Shown here piece after piece: positions 1 to 6,229 of a stretch of DNA of 15,749 nt. The position numbers and the translations under genes are program-made. Below the pieces are notes generated by a model. The model was given only the letters and a program-made list of their open reading frames with translations. It did no database searches and was not told the origin of the DNA. How positions within the stretch are numbered: position 1 is the first letter of the stretch; each line of letters begins with the position of its first letter. Source of the stretch: a bacterium (GTDB lineage Bacteria > Oederibacteriota > JAJYGY01); the NCBI GenBank assembly GCA_021790555.1, contig JAJYGY010000388.1, positions 1 to 15,749 of the forward strand, in the 5' to 3' direction.

Positions 1-996
1 CCGGTTGTAGGTGAACCGTGCCGTCCATTTCGACAACAGGGAGCCCTCCCAGTCCCAGAGGCACTGTCCCAGGACCCCCAGGTAGGCGCACTGCAGGCCC
101 AGCACCGAGAGGCAAAGGCCCAGGAGCATCCAGTAGAGCGAAAGGGTGACCGGACCCAGGCGCTGGGGGTGGCCCACCTCGGGAAGGGTCAGGACCAGGC
201 CCAGTGCCAGCACGACCAGGCCCGGCCTCAGCAGGAAAAACTCCGGGCCGTACACGAACATGGCCCTCAGGTTGTCCCAGCCCGCCTTCCAGGGCGAAAG
301 AAACCCTGACCGCCGGTGGTGGCTCAGCCGGCCCGGCTGGTCCTTGTAGAAGCGGATGGGCACCTCGCGCGCGGGCATCCGCAGCTTGACGGCCTTCAGC
401 ACCATCTCCGAGGCGTATTCCCATCCGGGCGACTGCAGGCGGAGCCTTTCAAAAGCCTCCCGGCTCAGGCCCCGCATGCCGCAGTGGATGTCGGTGAAGC
501 GGCATCCGTAGATCAGGTTCAGCACCCAGGTGGTCAACGGCGTGCCGAAATACCGGTGCAGGGCCGGCATGGCCCCGGGTTCGATGTAGCCCCGGAACCG
601 CGAACCCATCACGAACTGGGCCCCCTCCCGGAAGGCCTGGACGAAGGGGAGCAGTTCCCGGAAATCATAGGTGCAGTCGCAATCTCCCAGGATCAGGAAG
701 CGCCCCCGCGCGAAGGGCAGCCCGTCCTGATAGGCGCGGCCCAGCCCCCTTCGCGGGCACCGCAGAACCCGCGCCCCGCCTGAAAGCGCGATCCTGGCGG
801 TGGCGTCCGTGGAGCTGTCCACGATCAGCACCTCGCCCCGCACGCCGGCCCTGGAGAAACCCTCCCAGCACCATTCCACGAAGCGCCCGATGGTCCGGGA
901 CTCGTTCAACGCGGGCACCAGCACGGTGACTTCGGGCGGGCGCCTGTCCCCGCCCCGGGGAAGCAGAAGCTTCACGGAAGGATCCTTGACCGTCAT
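1..996 (-). CDS. Family 2 glycosyltransferase, polyprenyl-phosphate sugar synthase type (partial, C-terminus beyond window)
   Basis: The frame is open for 332 codons from an ATG at 996 and reaches the left edge without a stop, so the C-terminus is missing. The N-terminal part is a GT-A fold of the GT2 family: a VPALNE nucleotide-binding start near residues 27-32, IVDSSTDAT near 58-66, and the metal/nucleotide motif GDCDCTYD at 104-111 with D105 and D107. Later, FTDIHCGMRG (167-176) resembles the TDxxSGFR motif of dolichol/polyprenyl-phosphate mannosyl- and glucosyltransferases. Two hydrophobic stretches (about 252-272 and 284-310) suggest membrane anchoring. The likely reaction is transfer of a sugar from a nucleotide donor to a polyprenyl phosphate on the cytoplasmic face. 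The gene lies 31 bp after a GT39-like gene, a common pairing of carrier-loading and carrier-using enzymes. The start is uncertain: no strong ribosome binding site precedes 996, and a GTG seven codons in, preceded by AAGGA, is an alternative. The sugar cannot be told. Confidence 0.9.
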   Translation of the reverse strand, partial: MTVKDPSVKLLLPRGGDRRPPEVTVLVPALNESRTIGRFVEWCWEGFSRAGVRGEVLIVDSSTDATARIALSGGARVLRCPRRGLGRAYQDGLPFARGRFLILGDCDCTYDFRELLPFVQAFREGAQFVMGSRFRGYIEPGAMPALHRYFGTPLTTWVLNLIYGCRFTDIHCGMRGLSREAFERLRLQSPGWEYASEMVLKAVKLRMPAREVPIRFYKDQPGRLSHHRRSGFLSPWKAGWDNLRAMFVYGPEFFLLRPGLVVLALGLVLTLPEVGHPQRLGPVTLSLYWMLLGLCLSVLGLQCAYLGVLGQCLWDWEGSLLSKWTARFTYNR

Positions 997-1031
997 CGGG
1001 TGCCATCCAAGGGGGAAGAAAGCCGCCTCAT
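993..1031 (-). other. Possible 12-codon coupling minicistron between two glycosyltransferase genes
   Basis: A tiny frame reads MRRLSSPLDGTR and then stops. Its ATG (1031-1029) overlaps the TGA stop of the GT39-like gene as ATGA, and its own TGA (995-993) overlaps the ATG of the GT2 gene (996-994), again as ATGA. It therefore bridges the 31-bp gap exactly. Such overlaps are typical of translational reinitiation, and the GT2 start lacks a strong ribosome binding site. The peptide resembles no family I know. The arrangement could easily be chance, so I list it as a possible coupling device rather than a protein gene. Confidence 0.2.
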
Positions 1032-2767
1032 GCGGCCGGCGCGCCCAGCTTCCTCACCGACACCACGGCCGCCACCAGCAGGGCCGCGACCCAGGCGGTG
1101 TCGGCCGGCCGGTGGACCATGTAGCTTGGGAACCACGCGGCCAGGTCGAGGTGCAGGCACCGCCCGGCGATCCGGAGGATCCAGTTCTCCCCCTCGGCCT
1201 TGCTCCAGCAGAACCAGGGGACCACGGTGAAGCAGAAGGCCCAAAGCCAGGAAAGGACCGCCAGCAGGTTGAAGAAAAACCGGTGCTTCCAGGCCCTCCA
1301 GGCCTCGAGGGAGAACAGGGCGAAAGCCGGGGTCAGGCAGACAAGGTAGCGGTTGGGGGCCATGCCGCTGTACCAGCCGAAGAATGCCAGGACCGGAAGG
1401 AGGTACACCAGGCTTGGCGCGACGAGCCCCCAAAAAAAGGCCTTGTCCCGCCTCCACCAGGACCAGGCCCCCAGAAAGGAAAGGTAAAAGACGGGCACAA
1501 AGGGGAACCACCCGTATTCCTGGTCCAGCAGCATTCCCAGCGAATGGCCGAACATGGTTCCCGCCTTCTCCAGGAAGGCCATGTCCATGCCCCTCTGGCG
1601 GTAGGATTCGACCGGATTGTAGCTCCCAAAAAGGCTGTGGTTGTAGACAAGGGCGGCGGCGAAACTGGCGGCCACCACGAGGACCGACACCGCGGAGCCC
1701 TTCAGGCCCAGGCGCCGGCGCCTCCACACGTCGACGGCCAGCAGGGCCAGGGCCGCGGGATAGAAGTGAAGGTCCAGCCAGGCGAGGCTGGCGCAGCCGG
1801 CGGCTCCCGCCCACGCCGGGAGCAGGTCGACCCAGCCCGCCCAGAAGACGAGAAAGGCCAGTCCACCCGCCATTTCGGGCATGGCCAGTTCGCTGTTCAC
1901 CCACCAGGGCGCCGTGAAACAAAAGAGACACCAGCCGAGGAAGGCCTGTCCCGGATCATATCCCACTTTCCGGCAAAAGAGAAAAAAAAGGGTTCCACCC
2001 AGCGCGGCCAGGAGCCCCAGGGTCCACAGCACCCCGCTGAAGCCGAGGAAGTAATAGCCCGGCGCGATCAGCAGGGGAAGGCCGGGCTTGTGTTCCGGGA
2101 CCTGCCTGCCGTCCGGCTGGTCCGGGACCTGGGGCTCCAGATCGCGGTCATAAAAACGCAGCCAGTCCCGGTTTGCGTAGTTGTTGGCCAGGTCCACGTC
2201 GTGGTCATGGACCAGGCTGTCGGCCATCAGGATGTAGTGGGGGGCGTCGCCGGTGACGTTCCACTGTCCGACCCAGGCCCCGGAAAGCAGGTAGGCCATG
2301 AAACAAAGGCCGGCCAGCCTCAGGCCGAAGCTGCCGGAACTCCACTTAAGAAAGGCTTTCGTCCTCCACAGGCCCAGGAGGCCCAAGGCCCCCGCCCCGC
2401 ACAGGCAGGTGACGGCCTGGAAGGCCAGGAAGATCTCCAATTTTCTAAGGGGAAAGTCGTGGGGCGGGGGCAGGGGGAGCCCGGCCACCAGGGGCCAAAG
2501 CCAGCCGGCAAGGCAGGGCCACAGGCTGGCCGCGCCCAGGCGCCAGCCGGAAAGGAAATCCCAGGAAAAGCCGACCTTCCACGACGCGGACTGGAAGGCC
2601 GCCCAGGCCAGGCCCAGGCCGCCCCCGGCGGCCCAAAAGGCCGCGCGGCCCCAGGCCGGCCAGGCGAAGCCGGGATGCTGGCCCGAGACCGCCCAGGCCG
2701 TCTCTCCGAAGCCCGTTCCCAGCAGGAAAGCGCAAATTCCAAGCCAGACCCAGTGCCTTCTCCCCAC
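1028..2767 (-). CDS. Multi-pass membrane glycosyltransferase, GT39/ArnT-like
   Basis: This 579-residue protein is almost entirely hydrophobic, with many predicted membrane spans. Near residues 172-177 it carries TGDAPHY, followed by a polar stretch (HDHDVDLANNY) and HKPGLPLL (226-233). This matches the first periplasmic loop of GT-C enzymes of the GT39/ArnT type, where an acidic residue (here D174) is the expected catalytic base. Enzymes of this kind transfer a sugar from a polyprenyl-phosphate donor to a lipid, glycan or protein on the outer face of the inner membrane. The downstream GT2 enzyme could make the donor. The start is the GTG at 2767, because GAGGAGG lies four bases upstream; an ATG at 2771 is in another frame. 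The gene begins 40 bp after the SRP RNA and may share its transcript. The acceptor and sugar are unknown. Confidence 0.85.
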   Translation of the reverse strand: MGRRHWVWLGICAFLLGTGFGETAWAVSGQHPGFAWPAWGRAAFWAAGGGLGLAWAAFQSASWKVGFSWDFLSGWRLGAASLWPCLAGWLWPLVAGLPLPPPHDFPLRKLEIFLAFQAVTCLCGAGALGLLGLWRTKAFLKWSSGSFGLRLAGLCFMAYLLSGAWVGQWNVTGDAPHYILMADSLVHDHDVDLANNYANRDWLRFYDRDLEPQVPDQPDGRQVPEHKPGLPLLIAPGYYFLGFSGVLWTLGLLAALGGTLFFLFCRKVGYDPGQAFLGWCLFCFTAPWWVNSELAMPEMAGGLAFLVFWAGWVDLLPAWAGAAGCASLAWLDLHFYPAALALLAVDVWRRRRLGLKGSAVSVLVVAASFAAALVYNHSLFGSYNPVESYRQRGMDMAFLEKAGTMFGHSLGMLLDQEYGWFPFVPVFYLSFLGAWSWWRRDKAFFWGLVAPSLVYLLPVLAFFGWYSGMAPNRYLVCLTPAFALFSLEAWRAWKHRFFFNLLAVLSWLWAFCFTVVPWFCWSKAEGENWILRIAGRCLHLDLAAWFPSYMVHRPADTAWVAALLVAAVVSVRKLGAPAA

Positions 2768-2771
2768 TCAT

Positions 2772-2778
2772 CCTCCTC
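2772..2778 (-). promoter_or_regulatory. Ribosome binding site of the GT39-like gene
   Basis: GAGGAGG lies four bases before the GTG start at 2767. It decides the start in favour of GTG over the overlapping out-of-frame ATG at 2771-2769, which would leave almost no spacing. Confidence 0.7.
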
Positions 2779-2807
2779 GTGCGCCGGCAGGCCGAACTCA
2801 AATCGAA

Positions 2808-2940
2808 AGGCGGAAGGGCGGGCCACCCGGCGGGTGACCGCAACACACCTGCCTCCGCTTACCGTTGCTCCCTTCCGGGCCTGGCGGGGTTCACGGCGCT
2901 TGGGTTGTGCGGGCCCGACGGATGGCCGGCCCTTCCGCCT
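2808..2940 (-). ncRNA. ffs: Signal recognition particle RNA (4.5S-like, small bacterial type)
   Basis: Read on the minus strand, the gap between the GT4 and GT39-like genes contains the hallmark core of SRP RNA: GTGAACCCC, then CCAGGCCC, a GGAA tetraloop (2876-2873), GGGAGCA, ACGGTAAGCGG, and later GGTGTGTTGCGGTCA. The ends pair: a 12-nt segment at 2940-2929 is fully complementary to 2819-2808, and after one C-C mismatch GGCCATCCG pairs with CGGGTGGCC. Within this, CGGG/CCCG and CCGCA/TGCGG continue the rod. No Alu domain is visible, as expected for Gram-negative SRP RNA. The RNA binds Ffh and FtsY to target nascent inner-membrane and exported proteins. The span chosen is the paired region; the mature ends may be shorter (about 2821-2928). 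Inside the core, the usual U-A pair next to the tetraloop is C-G, and the base after AGCA is A rather than G. I see no U-rich terminator immediately after it. Confidence 0.92.
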
Positions 2941-2951
2941 TCCAGGGATGC

Positions 2952-2980
2952 AGCATAGGAAAAAGACGGCGCGGCGTCAA
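2952..2980 (-). promoter_or_regulatory. Sigma70-type promoter of the SRP RNA gene
   Basis: TTGACG (2980-2975, five of six consensus bases) and TATGCT (2957-2952, four of six) are separated by exactly 17 bases. The predicted transcription start, about seven bases on, is near 2945, a few bases before the predicted 5' end of the SRP RNA. The -35 hexamer contains the TGA stop codon of the upstream glycosyltransferase gene. The promoter could also drive the two downstream glycosyltransferase genes by read-through. Confidence 0.75.
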
Positions 2981-4113
2981 TGCAAGGCGGACCGGTAATG
3001 TCCCAGGGTCTGCCGGGCGGCCCTTTCCCAGGAATAGCGGCCCAGCTCCTTCCTTCCGGCCAGGACCAGCCTGTCCCGGAGGGCCGGCCGGAGCATCTGG
3101 TGGAAACCCCTGGCCATACCCACCACGTCCTCCGGATCCACCAGCAGGGCTCCTTTTCCGGCCGTCTCGGGAATGGCCGTGGCGTTGGAAGCCAGCACCG
3201 GACAGCCCATGCCGAAGGCCTCCAGCACCGGCAGGCCGAAGCCCTCCCACAGCGAGGGATAGGCGAAGCACAGGGCCTCCTGGTACAGGGCCTTCAGTTC
3301 CTCCTCCCCCACGTATCCCAGGAAGCGGACGCGTCCGGACACGCCGGCCCGGGCGGCGGTCTGCCGGTAGGTGGTGGTGGCCAGCTCGCGGTCCCCCATC
3401 GAGGTGACCGCCAGGCGCGCGCGCTTGAGCAAGGGGGATTTTCGTCCGGCCAGCGCGAATGCCTCGATGAGGCGGTCGACGTTCTTCCTGCGGTCCGAGG
3501 CGCCGGAGGCCAGCACGTAGGGCCCCTCCAGCCCAAGGCCGCGCGTCAGGGCCCTCGCCCTGGCCCCGGGCAGGCCTTTGGAAAACGCGGGGTCCAGCCC
3601 CTCGGACACCACCTCTACCCGGGAGGGGTCCAGGGGAAGCTTTTCCAGGATATCCCGCCGCGAGAACCGCGTGATGGTGAGTACCCTGCCCGCCCGGGCG
3701 GCGGCGCGGGGGCAGACCCATTTGCGGTATAGATCCTGGAGCCGCTGGGAGGGCGTGGGGCGGGCCACCGCCTCACGAAGCGGGCGCATCCACATGGTGT
3801 CGTGCAGGGTCAGCACAAAGGGGACGCGGCAGCGCAGGGGACCGGTGTTGTCGGGAAAATGGAGGAGATCCAGCCCCAGCTTGCGCGCCAGGGCCGGAAT
3901 CCGCGCCTGCTCGTGCCAGGCGGGATGCCCGGGGCCGAGGCTCAAGCCCCGGAAGCGCGGATTCCGGGGAAGGTCCTGGGTCCGGCTCCTGGGCCCCAGG
4001 AACACGGTGAACTCGTCCCGCGACCCGAGGTCCGCCAGGGCGGCCAGGAGGTTCTTCAGGTAGCGCCCCACCCCCCTGCGGCCCAGGACACGTCCGTCGA
4101 TTCCGATCTTCAT
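2977..4113 (-). CDS. Family 4 glycosyltransferase (GT-B fold)
   Basis: This 378-residue protein starts MKIGIDGRVL with a glycine-rich loop (GRRGVGRY, residues 11-18), as usual for GT4 enzymes. The N-terminal Rossmann domain includes FVLTLHDTMW (99-108), and the C-terminal donor domain begins near VLASGASDRRKNVDRLIEAF (200-219), with conserved R208 and K210. The E-x7-E donor-binding motif is present as E290 and E298 within LWEGFGLPVLEAFGMG. Such enzymes move a sugar from a nucleotide donor to a growing glycan or lipid-linked acceptor in the cytoplasm; mannosyltransferases are common among close look-alikes, but specificity cannot be read here. ATG 4113 is the only in-frame start fitting the conserved N-terminus; its ribosome binding site is weak. 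It lies 23 bp after a methyltransferase gene, and its stop codon sits inside the -35 box of the SRP RNA promoter. Confidence 0.92.
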   Translation of the reverse strand: MKIGIDGRVLGRRGVGRYLKNLLAALADLGSRDEFTVFLGPRSRTQDLPRNPRFRGLSLGPGHPAWHEQARIPALARKLGLDLLHFPDNTGPLRCRVPFVLTLHDTMWMRPLREAVARPTPSQRLQDLYRKWVCPRAAARAGRVLTITRFSRRDILEKLPLDPSRVEVVSEGLDPAFSKGLPGARARALTRGLGLEGPYVLASGASDRRKNVDRLIEAFALAGRKSPLLKRARLAVTSMGDRELATTTYRQTAARAGVSGRVRFLGYVGEEELKALYQEALCFAYPSLWEGFGLPVLEAFGMGCPVLASNATAIPETAGKGALLVDPEDVVGMARGFHQMLRPALRDRLVLAGRKELGRYSWERAARQTLGHYRSALH

Positions 4114-4136
4114 CGGGCATCCCGCCTTGAAATGGG

Positions 4137-4925
4137 TCAGGCCTTTTCGGCAGTCACCCAGAAGCTCCCCCCCATCTCCGGCAGCAGCAGGCTCCCCACG
4201 GCGTCGCTGGCGCGGATCAGGGCGAAGCCGGCGGGGTCGGGCAGGCGCCCCAGGGCCGATTCCAGGGGGCCGGGCAGGCGCAGGTAGTGCGAATCGTCCA
4301 CCCGCGCGGCGCGCAAGCCGGCCTGGAGGGCCAGCTCCCGGACCTGGCCGGGCTTGAAATAATGGAGGTGGTCGTGCTGGCCGGCCTTCACCCGCCGGGC
4401 CCGGCCCGGAAGCATCCGCTTGTACCAGGCCTGGTCGTTGGTCAGGGTCACCAGAAGCCTGCCCCCGGGCCTGAGCACGCGGAAGCATTCCTCCAGGACC
4501 TGGCGGGGCCCCCAGCAGTGGTCCAGCACCTCCTTCACCAGGGCCAGGTCGGCGCTGGCGTCGGGCAGCGGCATCTTCTCGGCCTGGCCGCGCCTCAGGC
4601 CCACCTTCACCCCCCCCTCCGTCCTGGAGAGGTTCCTGGGCAGAAGCGCCGTGGAGGGCTCCAGCCCGGTGTAGGACCTCAGGCTCGCCCGGCACCAGGG
4701 CAGGAAGTCGGCGTGTCCGCAGCCCACGTCCAGAAGGTCCAGGCCCCGGCCCAGCTCCCGGCTGAAGCCGGCGCAGAAGCGGGCCGCCCGGGCGTTGAGG
4801 CGCCTCCAGCGCATCTTCATGAAGGCGTTGGCCTGGACCTCCAGGAAATCGTGGTCGTCCCAGGCCGACTGGGTCTCCTTCCATTTTCCGAGCAGCGTGG
4901 ACGAAGGTTTTGGTTTCAGGGGCAA
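4137..4925 (-). CDS. Class I SAM-dependent methyltransferase
   Basis: The protein has 262 residues. LLDVGCGHADF (about 64-74) is motif I of class I methyltransferases (the usual third glycine is replaced by alanine), followed by an acidic residue at the end of strand 2 (TGLEP, E89), the AEKMPLPDASADLALVKEVL region (about 115-134, motifs II/III) and VLRPGGRLLVTLTN, typical of the Methyltransf_11 group. The substrate is unknown. Its place between phosphatidylglycerol synthesis genes and a GT4 glycosyltransferase suggests a lipid, quinone or cell-surface glycan substrate, but that is inference from context only. The TTG at 4925 is chosen because a GAGGAGGG-like ribosome binding site lies about four bases upstream; no ATG occurs in frame before residue 36. 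The gap from pgpA is 19 bp, consistent with one operon. Confidence 0.88.
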   Translation of the reverse strand: MPLKPKPSSTLLGKWKETQSAWDDHDFLEVQANAFMKMRWRRLNARAARFCAGFSRELGRGLDLLDVGCGHADFLPWCRASLRSYTGLEPSTALLPRNLSRTEGGVKVGLRRGQAEKMPLPDASADLALVKEVLDHCWGPRQVLEECFRVLRPGGRLLVTLTNDQAWYKRMLPGRARRVKAGQHDHLHYFKPGQVRELALQAGLRAARVDDSHYLRLPGPLESALGRLPDPAGFALIRASDAVGSLLLPEMGGSFWVTAEKA

Positions 4926-4944
4926 GGAACCCTCCTCTCCGGCT

Positions 4945-5502
4945 TCAGAGCAGCACTTCCCCGCGGCTGAAGGTGGCGGCCAGGCGCCCCCAGTCCATCC
5001 ACCCCGGCAGGAATTTCCACACCAGCATCAGCACCAGGCCCCCGGCCAGCCCGGCCAGCAGGTCGTCCACCATCACTCCCCAGCCTCCCGGAAGCACCTG
5101 GGACTGCCGGATGGGGAAGGGCTTGGCCACGTCCAGGATCCGGAACACCAGGAAGGCCCAGGCGTAGGTGCCCAGGCACTGGAAGGCCCCCAGGGGCAGG
5201 AAGGCCAGGGTGAGGAAGGTGCCGGCCACCTCGTCCACCACGATCTTGTGGCTGTCCCGCTCGCCGGTCAGCTTCTCGGCCCGGCCGGCGCTCCAGATCC
5301 CGGGCCAGGTCAGCAGGGCCGCGGCGGCCAGGTTCCAGCCGTTCCAGCGGGCCGATTCCAGGCCGTGGAGGCCGGCCGCCCAGGCCAGCAGCAGGACCAG
5401 CGGCAGGGCCAGGGCCGTGGCCAGGGTGCCGGAGGCGAAGGGGAAATACCCGGCTCCGAACCAGGTGGCCAGGGCCAGGGCCGCCTTGTCCTTGAATGCC
5501 AT
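4945..5502 (-). CDS. pgpA: Phosphatidylglycerophosphatase A
   Basis: PgpA removes the phosphate from phosphatidylglycerophosphate to give phosphatidylglycerol in the inner membrane. The 185-residue protein is close to the usual family length. Signature features are the N-terminal FPFASGTLATA (residues 20-30), the acidic VVDEVAGT (88-95), RILDVAKPFPI (121-131) and GGWGVMVDDLLAG (139-151) with the paired aspartates D146 and D147. Several hydrophobic segments fit an integral membrane protein. It starts one base after the pgsA stop (TGA-C-ATG), with GGAG seven bases upstream, so the two are almost certainly translated together. PgsA makes the substrate of PgpA, so this pair encodes consecutive steps. 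Confidence 0.96.
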   Translation of the reverse strand: MAFKDKAALALATWFGAGYFPFASGTLATALALPLVLLLAWAAGLHGLESARWNGWNLAAAALLTWPGIWSAGRAEKLTGERDSHKIVVDEVAGTFLTLAFLPLGAFQCLGTYAWAFLVFRILDVAKPFPIRQSQVLPGGWGVMVDDLLAGLAGGLVLMLVWKFLPGWMDWGRLAATFSRGEVLL

Positions 5503-5503
5503 G

Positions 5504-6229
5504 TCAGTTCTCCAGTTCGCGGCAGATGAGGTCCCAGTTGGACGAGAAATAGTTGTACCCGGAATAGACCGATCCCACCGCCGCCAGGAACATCAGCCAG
5601 TAGGGAAGGGCGTTGGTGTCCAGCAGCAGGGCCAGGGTCTGCCCGGCCCAGCCCCCGGCCTGGAGGTTCTGCAGCCAGTTGGCCGAAAGCGTGTTGAAGG
5701 TGCTCTGCAGCACCTGCAGCAGCAGGCAGGTGGTCACCGCCACCATCTGCGAGACCGTCTTCAGCTTGCCCCAGCGGTCGGCGGCCATCACCTGGCGCTT
5801 GAAGGCCGCCAGGGTGCGCAGGCCCGTCACCCCCAGCTCGCGCCACACGATCAGCACCACCATCCAGCCCGGCACCATGCCGATCTGCACGAGGCAGATC
5901 AGGGCCGTCAGCATCAGCAGCTTGTCGGCCAGGGGGTCCATGATCTTGCCGAAATTGGTGATCAGCCCGCGCCGGCGGGCGATCCTTCCGTCCAGGAAAT
6001 CGGTGGCCACGGCCGCCAGGAAGACCAGCAGCGAGGCCCACTGGGCGATGAAGTTGTCGGAATTGAAGAGGATCCAGAAGGGCAGGACCAGGAAGATCCT
6101 CAGCAGGGTCAGCTGGTTGGGAAGGTTGATCCTGGAAAAGCGCAGGAAACGGTGGCGCTCCTGCCGGGGAGCCGGAGCGGCCGCGGAGGCCCTGCCCCGG
6201 CGGGGAGATTTCCCACCGGCCGGCCTCAT
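5504..6229 (-). CDS. pgsA: CDP-diacylglycerol--glycerol-3-phosphate 3-phosphatidyltransferase
   Basis: PgsA joins CDP-diacylglycerol and glycerol 3-phosphate to form phosphatidylglycerophosphate, the committed step to phosphatidylglycerol and cardiolipin. The full CDP-alcohol phosphotransferase signature D-x2-DG-x2-AR-x8-G-x3-D-x3-D is present: D77, D80, G81, A84, R85, G94, D98, D102. The protein has 241 residues and several membrane spans. NLPNQLTLLRI (about 35-45) is the usual N-terminal family motif and would normally lie near residue 5, so about 33 residues rich in Arg, Ala and Pro precede it. The ATG at 6229 overlaps the rimO stop as ATGA and has GGAGG upstream; no ATG, GTG or TTG codon lies between it and the conserved part, so the extension is likely real unless a CTG is used. 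pgpA follows after one base. Confidence 0.96.
   Translation of the reverse strand: MRPAGGKSPRRGRASAAAPAPRQERHRFLRFSRINLPNQLTLLRIFLVLPFWILFNSDNFIAQWASLLVFLAAVATDFLDGRIARRRGLITNFGKIMDPLADKLLMLTALICLVQIGMVPGWMVVLIVWRELGVTGLRTLAAFKRQVMAADRWGKLKTVSQMVAVTTCLLLQVLQSTFNTLSANWLQNLQAGGWAGQTLALLLDTNALPYWLMFLAAVGSVYSGYNYFSSNWDLICRELEN

Noticed and set aside
2806..2942. Reading the complementary ends of the SRP RNA region as an intrinsic terminator
   Set aside because: The paired arms are over 100 bases apart, enclose the SRP core and are not followed by a real U-run, so they are the closing helix of the RNA.
800..2998. Long open frame on the plus strand opposite the glycosyltransferase genes
   Set aside because: It lies antisense to well-supported genes and the SRP RNA, has a Gly/Gln/Pro/Arg-rich composition without domains, and is explained by GC-rich codon bias on the other strand.
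4114..4884. Upstream extension of the GT4 glycosyltransferase frame
   Set aside because: It overlaps the methyltransferase gene in another frame; the GT4 family N-terminus begins exactly at ATG 4113.
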